A stretch of 64,000 nt of DNA, taken from JABDEZ01 sp965276955 (GTDB lineage Bacteria > Bacteroidota > Bacteroidia > Chitinophagales > Chitinophagaceae). The notes under the pieces are model-generated. The model made no database searches. It saw only the letters and a list, made by a program, of their open reading frames with translations, and was not told the DNA's origin. Shown one piece after another: positions 34,606 through 42,465 of the stretch. Made by a program: the position numbers and the translations under genes. Positions within the stretch are counted from its first letter, which is position 1; every line of letters starts with the position of its first letter. Location of the stretch: positions 1 through 64,000 of the forward strand of contig CBDIBP010000047.1 in NCBI GenBank assembly GCA_965276955.1. Direction: 5' to 3'.

Positions 34606-35178
34606 TTATTTTTCAACTAACTTAATAATTACAGCACAAAATATTACTCCCATTAAGAATAGCATCAGCGATGTCCATAGCTGAATTGAGCCTAAAAGAT
34701 GAAATTTCTCAATGCAGGTAGCAAGGAACAGTGCAATTGTACCTACAGCAAGAACTAATGTAAGGGTGTTGAGTCTTTTTGCATTTTGATTGTTTTGGAC
34801 TGCGATACTTTTGAAAAATTTCTTTTCTTCTTCTTCTGTTTCTTGTTTATGTGTATAACCACCATTTTCAATTAAAAATTTGCCTTGGAAAGTGATGAAA
34901 TATTTTTGATGCATATCTAACCTAGTGAGTTGTATCATTTCATTTTTCGCCAGAAATTGTATGATGTGCTCAAGTTCTCCCTTCTGATTTGAGTATTCAT
35001 AGTGGATTTGTAATTGTATTAACAGTTCTAACAAAGTCAATTGGTGCTGATTACCACCAAAACCGGCAACCCACATTGTATTCCCATCACCTAAGTCGGT
35101 TTTAATAATAGTGTGTGCGCTGTCGTATGCTTCAGATAGGCATGAAAGGACTGCGTCTAATTTTTGGTTTATAGTCAT
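34606..35178 (-). CDS. Two-TM protein with winged-helix-like N-terminus, unknown
   Basis: 190 residues; no family recognised. Residues 1-110 are soluble, with LTLLELLIQLQIHYEYSNQKGELEHIIQFLAKNEMIQLTRLDMHQKYFITFQGKFLIENGGY reading like a small winged-helix domain. A KQETEEEEKK linker and two helices follow (TLTLVLAVGTIALFLATCI, LWTSLMLFLMGVIFCAVIIKL). The next gene starts 3 bases after its stop, so they are coupled. Confidence 0.6.
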   Translation of the reverse strand: MTINQKLDAVLSCLSEAYDSAHTIIKTDLGDGNTMWVAGFGGNQHQLTLLELLIQLQIHYEYSNQKGELEHIIQFLAKNEMIQLTRLDMHQKYFITFQGKFLIENGGYTHKQETEEEEKKFFKSIAVQNNQNAKRLNTLTLVLAVGTIALFLATCIEKFHLLGSIQLWTSLMLFLMGVIFCAVIIKLVEK

Positions 35179-35232
35179 GTTTTCTGTTTAGCCAAGACAA
35201 AAAATGCAACGTACATTTTCAGTTTCTAAAAT

Positions 35233-35460
35233 TCAAGGGTAATCAACAAACGGTCTACTAGAGAAAGGATTACAATCTTTATATCTGGAAATAATCAACA
35301 TGACAGCTTTGTAAAATGAATATTTCTTCAAGGCTAAAATTGCATAGTTTGAGCAGGAAGGATAATGCAAGCACCTGGGCTGTTTTCTGATTTTAGTTTT
35401 TTGGTAAACCTTGATCATCAGTATTGAACTCCAGGTGAAAGGTAACATTATGGTTTTCAT
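35233..35460 (-). CDS. YidD-like membrane-insertion factor (divergent)
   Basis: 75 residues. CLHYPSCSNYAILALKKYSFYKAVMLIISRYKDCNP with C30, C36 and C63 matches the CxxxPTCSxYxxxAlxxhGxxkGxxLxxxRxxRCxP core of YidD. It lacks the usual N-terminal LISP segment and the GGxDPVP tail is changed to FVDYP. YidD assists YidC-mediated membrane insertion and normally sits with rnpA/yidC. Here it overlaps the PH-like gene by 4 bases (ATGA) in an accessory operon, so it is probably a paralogue. Confidence 0.65.
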   Translation of the reverse strand: MKTIMLPFTWSSILMIKVYQKTKIRKQPRCLHYPSCSNYAILALKKYSFYKAVMLIISRYKDCNPFSSRPFVDYP

Positions 35461-35873
35461 TTTGACTGATTTAATTCAGAAAAAACTTGCCTGATCTCAT
35501 ACCCCTTTTCCTTTGTTGGAATTGGAATTGTAACAGTTCCTCCGGAAGTACTAATTCTTAATTGAAATATTTTTTGTTGATTGCTGCACCCCGATGCTGT
35601 TTTGCCTTCTGACACTTCAATAAATGATACCTTGTCAAAAGGTAAGATGCCATCTTTTTCAACAAGATGAGACGTGTTTCCTCTAAGTTCTGTAACCTTT
35701 GTTTTATACAAAACTCTTTTATCAGTCAATGCCAACCAATAATTTTGTCTGGGTTGTGAAGAGCTGCAGCCTCCTGTTGAAGTAATAAAAGAAAAATAAT
35801 AAACCTTTTCATTTGACATCAACTGTTGTTCTAATTCATTAGGTAAACCATTTGAAATTGGTTGTGGTTCCAT
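35457..35873 (-). CDS. PH-domain-like protein of unknown function
   Basis: 138 residues. An acidic start (NELEQQLMSNEKVYYFSFI), then YWLALTDKRVLYKTKV, LPFDKVSFIEVSEG and QLRISTSGGTVTIPI. This strand order and the LTDKRVLY...I/LPFDKVSFIEV pattern are seen in bacterial PH-like domains. No membrane segment. First gene of the four-gene minus-strand operon, with start at 35873. Exact role unknown. Confidence 0.55.
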   Translation of the reverse strand: MEPQPISNGLPNELEQQLMSNEKVYYFSFITSTGGCSSSQPRQNYWLALTDKRVLYKTKVTELRGNTSHLVEKDGILPFDKVSFIEVSEGKTASGCSNQQKIFQLRISTSGGTVTIPIPTKEKGYEIRQVFSELNQSK

Positions 35874-36362
35874 AGTTATATTTTTTATGCCTTAAATGTA
35901 ATAGAAAGAAATTACATCGTTAAATTATCTTTAATGTATTTTCCCAACTATCGCAAGTGTTTCCACTTGTTCTTACCAACTACATGTCTTTTAGACTTTT
36001 TAACTGTGATAGTATCATTTGATACTATCACAGTTAAAAATATGCTACAATATCATCCATTATCAAGACTGTGGCAATTTCTTCAAAAAATTATCCACAA
36101 CCTCCTCAAACCCTTACCCAGTCTGCAAACAGAAAAGCATCCCACGCAAGTAACACAGTAACGCACCGCACTTACTGTAGTGCCATACTTTTTTCAAAAA
36201 GCAATTCCAAATATACTATCCAACTTTATCCTAAAAACCCTCGCAAATAGGACCACAATTGATGGCGACATCCGTGTGGTTCGTGATCCTGAGAAACGAT
36301 CAACACCATTACCGCATTACCTTATCATCGCATTGCCGCATTAACTATATAAACCCACAACC
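35874..36362. other. 489-base divergent intergenic region
   Basis: AT-rich and gene-free. It contains the perfect inverted repeat at 35997-36040. A short match (ACTGTAGTGCCA, near 36173-36184) resembles part of the ribF-flanking repeats. Three GCATT units lie close to 36310-36345. No promoter of the consensus form is evident. Confidence 0.5.
35997..36040. repeat. Perfect 21-bp inverted repeat, 2-base spacer
   Basis: The left arm 35997-36017 and right arm 36020-36040 are exact reverse complements, separated by TT. The arms start with T5 and end with A5. The surrounding genes diverge, so a terminator is not expected. It could be an operator, a MITE-like remnant, or an RNA hairpin in an unseen transcript. 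Confidence 0.9.
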
Positions 36363-37196
36363 ATGAAAACCACCCAGAACCAACAAGCCAAAGACCTCTA
36401 CTTCGGCACCCACAAGTCACAAAGAGAAATAGCCGAAGAGATTGGCATCAGCGAAAAGACACTATATCTATGGATCAAGAAAGGCGCTTGGGACGAGCTG
36501 CGTACAGCTTCCCTCGCAGCCCCCGCCATTATGGTCGATAATTTCTGCCACATGGTCGTTGAGTTGCAAACCTATATATCCGAGCGTCCGCCATCCAATC
36601 GCTATCCCACACCACAGGAGTCAGATTGTTTGCGAAAGCTCATTAACAATATTGTCAAGCTGAAAGAATATGCATCCACCGGCATGAACATGCAGGTCAT
36701 GGCCGACTTTGCGAGCTACATCGGCCCCGACGAAGAATTTAAACAAAAGCTGCAACTCTATGCGGAAGGTTACTTCAAGGCCCGTAAAGACAACGAGCGC
36801 TACCCGAATCACTTTGCCTACGGCGTCCAGGCACCCACTACCAATGAAGAAGAGATAAATGCTATCAGTGAAGAGCTCGAGGCTCGTTTCGGAACTCAGG
36901 AGGCGCATACCCCGCTGACAGAAGAAGCACAACCCACGAAGATTTTTTCAGCAGCACCGGAAATTATAACAGCAGAAAACACCCAAACACAAGCCCATAA
37001 ACAATTTCAGCCTGTCACAGCCATTCCCCCAAAATACCCGCTACCGGAAAAAGTCGGAAATTTTATTAAGCACACAGCCTCCCGGCAAACCGCATTTATC
37101 CGCGGTCGCAGTAATAGATTACTCCGCCACCACATCCAAACTCACCCTACCAGCCAACCAGCTTTGGTGCAAGGGCACGAGCCAGTTGGTCAATAG
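36363..37196 (+). CDS. Orphan HTH protein, phage terminase small-subunit-like
   Basis: 277 residues. The N-terminal helix-turn-helix (AKDLYFGTHKSQREIAEEIGISEKTLYLWIKKGAWDELR) resembles the gpNu1/small terminase DNA-binding start. A helical middle follows (LRKLINNIVKLKEYASTGMNMQVM), then a low-complexity polar tail. No large terminase or other phage gene is nearby, so it is an orphan. The final 26 codons are simply the antisense of the next gene, suggesting the original 3' end was lost or replaced. Function unknown. Confidence 0.6.
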   Translation: MKTTQNQQAKDLYFGTHKSQREIAEEIGISEKTLYLWIKKGAWDELRTASLAAPAIMVDNFCHMVVELQTYISERPPSNRYPTPQESDCLRKLINNIVKLKEYASTGMNMQVMADFASYIGPDEEFKQKLQLYAEGYFKARKDNERYPNHFAYGVQAPTTNEEEINAISEELEARFGTQEAHTPLTEEAQPTKIFSAAPEIITAENTQTQAHKQFQPVTAIPPKYPLPEKVGNFIKHTASRQTAFIRGRSNRLLRHHIQTHPTSQPALVQGHEPVGQ

Positions 37197-37637
37197 TTCT
37201 TTCTTGGTATACACCACATTGTTGAAGAGCAGGGTATCTTTATTGATATAGCCCTTATCTATAGCATACTGCACCTGGTCGAACGGCAGCATCTGCGGGG
37301 TGTCCTTTACCAAAAAAGTTATCGTCATCCTGTCGAACAGGTTACAATCGTACTGGCGCTCTATGCTTTTGATCACCTTTACAGAACTATCGGTACTGCA
37401 GCCGCTTACCTGTGTTGCTGTCTCATCGGCCATCATCACCACGAACTGGTTAAAAAGCAGCTTACCCCAACCCTTTACCGGCGCACCATGCGTTTGCCAC
37501 TGGCTGTAGAACTGGTATAGTTGCTCGTTTATCTCTGCTTCCTGCTGCTCGTTAAAACGTCTGCTGCTCTGGTATACCCACACACGTGTATCATCAGAAA
37601 AGTCGGACGGTATCATATTATTCAGTGCCTGCTGCAT
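37119..37637 (-). CDS. Conserved Bacteroidota protein (often labelled 'ABC transporter ATPase')
   Basis: 172 residues. TRVWVYQSSRRFNEQQEAEINEQLYQFYSQW, FNQFVVMMADETATQVSGCSTDSSVKVIKSIERQYDCNLFDRM and LLFNNVVYTKKELLTNWLVPL match a conserved small family. It has no Walker motifs, so the common database name is not supported. Function unknown. It overlaps the convergent HTH gene by 78 bases. Confidence 0.75.
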   Translation of the reverse strand: MQQALNNMIPSDFSDDTRVWVYQSSRRFNEQQEAEINEQLYQFYSQWQTHGAPVKGWGKLLFNQFVVMMADETATQVSGCSTDSSVKVIKSIERQYDCNLFDRMTITFLVKDTPQMLPFDQVQYAIDKGYINKDTLLFNNVVYTKKELLTNWLVPLHQSWLAGRVSLDVVAE

Positions 37638-37720
37638 AGTGCAAAATTAAGCTATTGTGCTAATTGAATGTAGCTATACCAACTGCAATATTAAAATTGT
37701 GTTTCTTATTCGCGACAACC

Positions 37721-37855
37721 TTCATTTCTTTTTTGCTTGTCCAAAAAAGAAACGAAGCAAAGAAAAAAAGACAGTCGTCCGCGATCACCGCGCGGCCGAC
37801 AGGCCCCATGAAGCTTTAGTGCTACTGTAGTGCCAGGCTGCGGAACTTCGGTCTT
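37721..37855 (+). repeat. Structured intergenic repeat, copy 1
   Basis: Contains a 10-bp hairpin (37725-37734 with 37743-37752, 8-base loop). A second hairpin follows (37774-37783 with 37791-37800, loop ATCACCG). The tail GTGCTACTGTAGTGCCAGGCT lies around 37819-37839. Same order and orientation as copy 2 at 38952. It lies between a conserved gene and the 3' end of ribF. Confidence 0.75.
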
Positions 37856-37878
37856 TGAAATTATTTGATATACTTAAG

Positions 37879-38820
37879 CTATAAAGAGGTGAGCAGCAAC
37901 AGCGCTCTCATGCTGTTCATTTTATCGTTGCCCAGTTGATCCTGCAGGGCTGCCAGCGAGTCGAACTTCTCTTCGTTGCGCAGGTAGGCCACAAAGGCTA
38001 TCTCCAGGTCCTCGCCATAAATATCTTCATCAAAGTCGAAAATATTTACTTCTATATGTATCTTCTTTTCATCAGTTACCGTGGGGTTGTGGCCTATGCT
38101 CAGCATACCGCGCAGTTGCTTGTTCTGCCACTGCACGGTAACGGCGTATATGCCTATGGCGGGTACTACCTGTGCGGCGTCGTGGGGTTCTATATTGGCA
38201 GTAGGGTAGCCAATGGTGCGGCCCAGTTGCTTGCCCCGTATCACCTTGCCGCCCAGGGTATAGTAGCGGCCCAGCATGTGGGCGGCGTCCTGCACGTGGC
38301 CGGCGGTTATGGCCTTGCGTATCTTGGTGCTGCTTACTGCGGCCTCTGCTATCAACTGCGCGGGTATCTCTACTACGTAATAATTGTGTGGTTCGCAGTA
38401 TTGCTGCAGCAGGGCTATATTTCCCTGCCTGTCGTGCCCGAACTGGTGATCGTACCCGATGATAATAGTATGCGGCTGAAAATGCTGCACCAGGAAGTGG
38501 GTGATGTACTCTGTGGCAGAAAGACCTGCGAACTCGTGCGTAAAGGGCACTACTACCACATGGTCTATGCCTGCATCGGTAACCAGTTGCAGCTTGCGGT
38601 AGAGGGGGGTCAGCAGTTTCAGCTCCTGGCTGGGGAACAGCAGTTTGCGCGGGTGTGGATCGAAGGTGATGAGTACGCTTTCGCCGTTCATTTTCCTGGC
38701 CTGCTTCACTACCTCCTGCAGTATGGCCTTGTGCCCTAGGTGCACACCATCGAAGGTGCCTATGGTAACAACAGCATTCTGAAAAGAGGGTAACGCAGCA
38801 GTGTCAAAAAATATAGCCAT
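37879..38820 (-). CDS. ribF: Bifunctional riboflavin kinase / FAD synthetase
   Basis: 313 residues. The N-terminal FMN adenylyltransferase domain has TIGTFDGVHLGHKAIL, FDPHPRKLLFP and the IGYDHQFGHDRQG motif. The C-terminal riboflavin kinase starts with GRYYTLGGKVIRGKQLGRTIGYPTANI and has SIGHNPTV and the EVNIFDFDEDIYG motif. Makes FMN and FAD from riboflavin in the cytosol. Flanked on both sides by the structured repeat. Confidence 0.96.
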   Translation of the reverse strand: MAIFFDTAALPSFQNAVVTIGTFDGVHLGHKAILQEVVKQARKMNGESVLITFDPHPRKLLFPSQELKLLTPLYRKLQLVTDAGIDHVVVVPFTHEFAGLSATEYITHFLVQHFQPHTIIIGYDHQFGHDRQGNIALLQQYCEPHNYYVVEIPAQLIAEAAVSSTKIRKAITAGHVQDAAHMLGRYYTLGGKVIRGKQLGRTIGYPTANIEPHDAAQVVPAIGIYAVTVQWQNKQLRGMLSIGHNPTVTDEKKIHIEVNIFDFDEDIYGEDLEIAFVAYLRNEEKFDSLAALQDQLGNDKMNSMRALLLLTSL

Positions 38821-38951
38821 TCCAGTTGTAAGGCTGCAAATTTAGCTGAATTATTAATGTGGGGCGCATGTATTTGGAGATGGGGTATGCTTTAGGTCAA
38901 TACTAAGAGCGTTCGGAACTATGATATCAAAAATGACGCACCCACGTGGTC

Positions 38952-39090
38952 TTACTTTCTTTTGCATGCCCAAAAGAAAGTAACAAAGAAAAGGGCAGTC
39001 GGCTGCGATCACCGCAGCATCCGACGCAGCTTTGTGCAGGCAGCAGTGCTACTGTAATGCCAGGCTTAGGAATGCTACTTCGTGAAAACC
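38952..39090 (+). repeat. Structured intergenic repeat, copy 2
   Basis: A perfect 12-bp hairpin (38952-38963 with 38972-38983, 8-base loop GCATGCCC) is followed by a second hairpin. In the second, 38998-39002 pairs with 39021-39025, and 39003-39007 pairs with 39013-39017. The tail GTGCTACTGTAATGCCAGGCT lies near 39047-39067. It differs from copy 1 by a compensatory C-G to T-A change in the second stem. Confidence 0.75.
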
Positions 39091-39136
39091 TTTGCATTTC
39101 AGGTGAAATCAAAGGCGGGGCCGTGAAGTTGGGCTA

Positions 39137-40402
39137 TTACTTTATCTCGCTCAGTATCTTGTAGAACATGTAGCAGTCCTCATAAGTGTTGTAAAGCGGT
39201 ACGGGGGCAATGCGTATCACATTAGGTTCGCGCCAGTCGGCAACTACACCGTTCTGTGTCAGTATATCGAAGACCTCGCGGCCACGCTCTGCGAAGAGCA
39301 GCGATAGCTGGCAACCTCTCCGGGCAGGGTCGTTGGGGGTAATAATGGTGAACGATAAGTTCTTTACCTGCTGCAGCAGATAATAGAGATATGCAGTAAG
39401 ATGCAGGCTTTTTTTGCGCAGCGCATCCATACCTGCCTTCTCAAAAATATCGAGGCTGGCATTGTGGGCCACCATGTTGAATACCGGGGCATTGCTCATT
39501 TGCCAGCTTGCAGCGCCTTTTTGGGGTACAAAGCCCTTCTGCATTTTGAAGCGGGTCTTTTCGTCGTTGCCCCACCAGCCCGCCAGGCGGAAAAGGTCGG
39601 GGTTGTTGCTGTGGCGCTCGTGCACATAGGCGCCACCCACGCCACCTGGGCCGGAATTGAGGTATTTGTAAGAGCACCAGCAGGCGAAATCTACATTCCA
39701 GTCGTGCAGTTGCAGTGGTATATTGCCCACAGCATGTGCCAGGTCGAAGCCGGCATAGGCGCCAACAGCATGAGCAGCGGCGGTAATGCTTTCCATATCG
39801 AACACCTGGCCGGTATAGTAATTGACGCCACCCATGAGCACTACAGCAAGGGTGTCTTTATTGGAGTCAATAGCTTTTATGATATCGTCTTCGGCTATGG
39901 TGTGGGCTCCGTCTTTAGGGGCTATCTCTATAATGGCATCGTTAGGGTCGTAGCCATACATGCGTACCTGGGTCTCTATAGCATATTGGTCGGACGGGAA
40001 AGCACCGGCCTCCATGAGTATCTTATAACGGCCGTTGGCAGGCCGGTAAAAGGAGAGCAGCAGCAGGTGCAGATTCACAGTAAGTGTGTTCATGGCTACT
40101 ACTTCGGCGGGCTGTGCGCCTACAATGTGCGCCAGCCGCTCGCTAAACATCTGGTGGTAAGAGAACCATGGGTGGCGCGCCTGGAAGTGGCCCTCCACGC
40201 CGTACTTACCCCAGTCTTCCAGTTCCTTGTTCATCAGGTAGCTGACGCTGCGGGGCTGCAGGCCCAGCGAGTTGCCACAGAAATAGTGCACCTCTTTTTC
40301 ATTGTGCATCGGGAAAAGGAAACGTTCGCGGTAGGCGTGCAACGTATCAATACGGTCTTGCTCGGTAGCGTATCCCGGGGTAGTATCAAATGAAAAAGAC
40401 AT
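39137..40402 (-). CDS. kynU: Kynureninase
   Basis: About 421 residues from ATG 40402 (MSFSFDTTPGYA); the longer upstream start adds an implausible hydrophobic extension. HYFCGNSLGLQPRSV at the start, MNTLTVNLHLLL, FDLAHAVGNIPL, and the PLP Lys in CWCSYKYLNSGPGG(V)GG with WWG downstream. Hydrolyses kynurenine or 3-hydroxykynurenine to (3-hydroxy)anthranilate plus alanine; in this phylum often for NAD synthesis or tryptophan catabolism. Other kyn genes are not in the window. Confidence 0.95.
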   Translation of the reverse strand: MSFSFDTTPGYATEQDRIDTLHAYRERFLFPMHNEKEVHYFCGNSLGLQPRSVSYLMNKELEDWGKYGVEGHFQARHPWFSYHQMFSERLAHIVGAQPAEVVAMNTLTVNLHLLLLSFYRPANGRYKILMEAGAFPSDQYAIETQVRMYGYDPNDAIIEIAPKDGAHTIAEDDIIKAIDSNKDTLAVVLMGGVNYYTGQVFDMESITAAAHAVGAYAGFDLAHAVGNIPLQLHDWNVDFACWCSYKYLNSGPGGVGGAYVHERHSNNPDLFRLAGWWGNDEKTRFKMQKGFVPQKGAASWQMSNAPVFNMVAHNASLDIFEKAGMDALRKKSLHLTAYLYYLLQQVKNLSFTIITPNDPARRGCQLSLLFAERGREVFDILTQNGVVADWREPNVIRIAPVPLYNTYEDCYMFYKILSEIK

Positions 40403-40542
40403 GCGGACTATTTTATGGAACGCAAAAATAACAGGACTTCGGAATATGACAGCATATACTTTTAAGAAAGGGACATTTTTTATGTTTTTTATCATTATCT
40501 ATTCCCTTTTAAATATTGTACTTTTAATAAAAATAACTCCCG

Positions 40543-41121
40543 ATGAAAGGTTTATATATAGTATTAGGTATAGTGCTGCTCGTAGTGCTATTTGGCGGTT
40601 GCGGATATAACAACATGAACAGGATGCGTGGCGATGTGGATGAAAAATGGGCCAACGTGCAGAGCGCCTACCAGCGCCGCAGCGACCTGATACCCAACCT
40701 GGTGGCCACAGTAAAGGGCGCTGCCAACTTTGAGACCACCACACTTACACAGGTAATAGAAGCAAGGGCCAAGGCAACATCTATCAACGTAAATGCAGCT
40801 GACCTGACGGATGATAAACTGAAACAGATACAGGCCAGCCAGGGACAACTGAGCCAGGCGCTGGGCAGGCTGATGGTGGTATCAGAACAATATCCGCAAC
40901 TGAAGGCCAACCAGAACTTCCTTTCCCTGCAAGACCAGCTGGAAGGTACTGAGAACCGCATAAAAGCAGCGCGCGATGGTTATAATGGTGCGGTAAAGAC
41001 GTTTAATGTACAAGTAACCTCGTTCCCTTCAAATATTGTTGCAGGTATGTTCGGTTTTCATGCCAGGCCTTTCTTCCAGGCCGATGATGCTGCGCAAAAA
41101 GCACCTTCGGTCCAATTTTAA
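40543..41121 (+). CDS. LemA-family membrane protein
   Basis: 192 residues. One N-terminal membrane helix with a Cys (LLVVLFGGCGYNN), followed by NNMNRMRGDVDEKWANVQSAYQRRSDLIPNLVATVKG and LQDQLEGTENRIKAARDGYNGAVKTFN, the LemA signature helices. A conserved envelope protein of unknown function. Operon with two TPM genes, with spacing of 12 bases and then a 4-base overlap. Confidence 0.92.
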   Translation: MKGLYIVLGIVLLVVLFGGCGYNNMNRMRGDVDEKWANVQSAYQRRSDLIPNLVATVKGAANFETTTLTQVIEARAKATSINVNAADLTDDKLKQIQASQGQLSQALGRLMVVSEQYPQLKANQNFLSLQDQLEGTENRIKAARDGYNGAVKTFNVQVTSFPSNIVAGMFGFHARPFFQADDAAQKAPSVQF

Positions 41122-41133
41122 AAATATAAACTC

Positions 41134-41592
41134 ATGTTCCCATTCGGCAGAAAGAAGGAGATGCTTGATAAGGATTCGCAACACCGTATAGTGGAGTGTA
41201 TCAAAGAAGCGGAAAGCAAAACCACTGGTGAAGTGCGGGTATATGTAGAGCACCACTGCACCTATATGGATGCCATGCATCGTGCGCAGGAGGTGTTTAT
41301 AAAACTGAACATGCACAAGACCAGTATAAGAAATGGAGTGCTCATATACGTGGCGCTGACCGACAGGCAGTTTGCTATACTTGGGGATGTAGGTATAGAT
41401 AAAATGGCAGGTGGCACCAGCTTCTGGCAGCAGGCCGCTGCCATGCTGAAAGCACAAATGAAACAAAATAATGTAACGGAAGGCCTTTGTGAGTGCATAA
41501 GGGAAATGGGCAACGTGCTGGCCAAGCACTTTCCCGAAGATCCTGCTGTGCCTCGTAACCAGCTTCCTGACGAAATAGTATTTGGTAAATGA
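41134..41592 (+). CDS. TPM-domain protein, cytoplasmic type
   Basis: 152 residues with no signal peptide. TTGEVRVYVEHHC, VLIYVALTDRQFAILGDVGIDK and LCECIREMGNVLAKHFPE are the TPM/DUF477 core. It is the short form without the C-terminal membrane tail. Function unknown. Its stop overlaps the ATG of the next gene (41589). Confidence 0.85.
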   Translation: MFPFGRKKEMLDKDSQHRIVECIKEAESKTTGEVRVYVEHHCTYMDAMHRAQEVFIKLNMHKTSIRNGVLIYVALTDRQFAILGDVGIDKMAGGTSFWQQAAAMLKAQMKQNNVTEGLCECIREMGNVLAKHFPEDPAVPRNQLPDEIVFGK

Positions 41593-42380
41593 GGAAGATA
41601 TTGATGCTCCGTTCTTTAGGCCTTACGCTGTTGCTGGCCGTTTGTTGCTTTGCTGCGGTGGCGCAGGAAGTGAAAGACCTTCCGCCACGGCCGCAACCGG
41701 CCACTTTGGTGAATGACTTTGCGCACAGTATGAGTGCAGACCAGGTAGCACAGCTGGAGTCTAAGCTGGATGCATATGCCCAAAGCACTTCTACACAAAT
41801 AGCTGTAGTTACCATAAAGACCTTGGGTGACTATGACGTGGCAGACTACACTTTGAAGCTCTTCAACACGTGGGGAGTGGGGCAAAAGGATAAGAACAAT
41901 GGCATAATGCTGCTGGCCGCTATAGACGATCATAAAATGCACATCACCACAGGACAGGGCGTGCAGGGTGACCTTACTGATGCACTTTGCGGACGTATCA
42001 TACGGAACGAGATAACGCCATCTTTCAAACAAGGCGATTACTTTACAGGGTTCTCAAAAGGTGTAGATTCTATTGTAGCTGCTACAAAGGGTGAATATGT
42101 GGGTATAGCACAGCAGCCACAACAGCAGGAGCTGCCGTCATATATAATAGTGGTCATGATAATGGTGATCTTCTTTATATTTTGGATACTCGGTAAGTTA
42201 CGTAGACGTGGTGGTACATATATGAGTGGTGGTGGTATGGGTTGGTTAGGTGCCGGATGGTTTTTAGGTGGTGGTGGTTTTGGTCGTGGCAACGATGATG
42301 GTGGTGGCTTCGGCGGCGGCAGTGGTGGTGGTTTTGGCGGTGGCGGCTCAGATGGTGGCGGTGCCAGTGGCAGTTGGTAA
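41589..42380 (+). CDS. TPM-domain protein with Gly-rich tail (YgcG-like)
   Basis: 263 residues. Signal peptide (LGLTLLLAVCCFAAVAQ), TPM domain from about 38 (LVNDFAHSMSADQVAQLESKLDAYAQSTSTQIAVVTIKTLGDYDVADYTLKLFNTWGVGQKDKNNGIMLL), TGQGVQG, then one membrane helix (YIIVVMIMVIFFIFWIL). It ends in a Gly/Ser tail (GGGFGGGSGGGFGGGGSDGGG). The domain lies in the periplasm. Third gene of lemA-TPM-TPM. Confidence 0.88.
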   Translation: MRKILMLRSLGLTLLLAVCCFAAVAQEVKDLPPRPQPATLVNDFAHSMSADQVAQLESKLDAYAQSTSTQIAVVTIKTLGDYDVADYTLKLFNTWGVGQKDKNNGIMLLAAIDDHKMHITTGQGVQGDLTDALCGRIIRNEITPSFKQGDYFTGFSKGVDSIVAATKGEYVGIAQQPQQQELPSYIIVVMIMVIFFIFWILGKLRRRGGTYMSGGGMGWLGAGWFLGGGGFGRGNDDGGGFGGGSGGGFGGGGSDGGGASGSW

Positions 42381-42465
42381 CAATGTTAAGGGTATCTAAA
42401 AAAAATTTCTCATTAAAGAAATATTTTACATGCCTTGTCGTTATATATAGCCTATACATAAACCT

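Noticed and set aside
37119..37637. ABC transporter ATPase
   Set aside because: The family is often given this name, but no Walker A, Walker B or signature motif is present.
37936..38739. Plus-strand ORF opposite ribF
   Set aside because: Shadow of ribF; composition is unlike the real genes here.
39401..40393. Plus-strand ORF of 330 codons opposite kynU
   Set aside because: Shadow of kynU, whose active-site motifs are clear.
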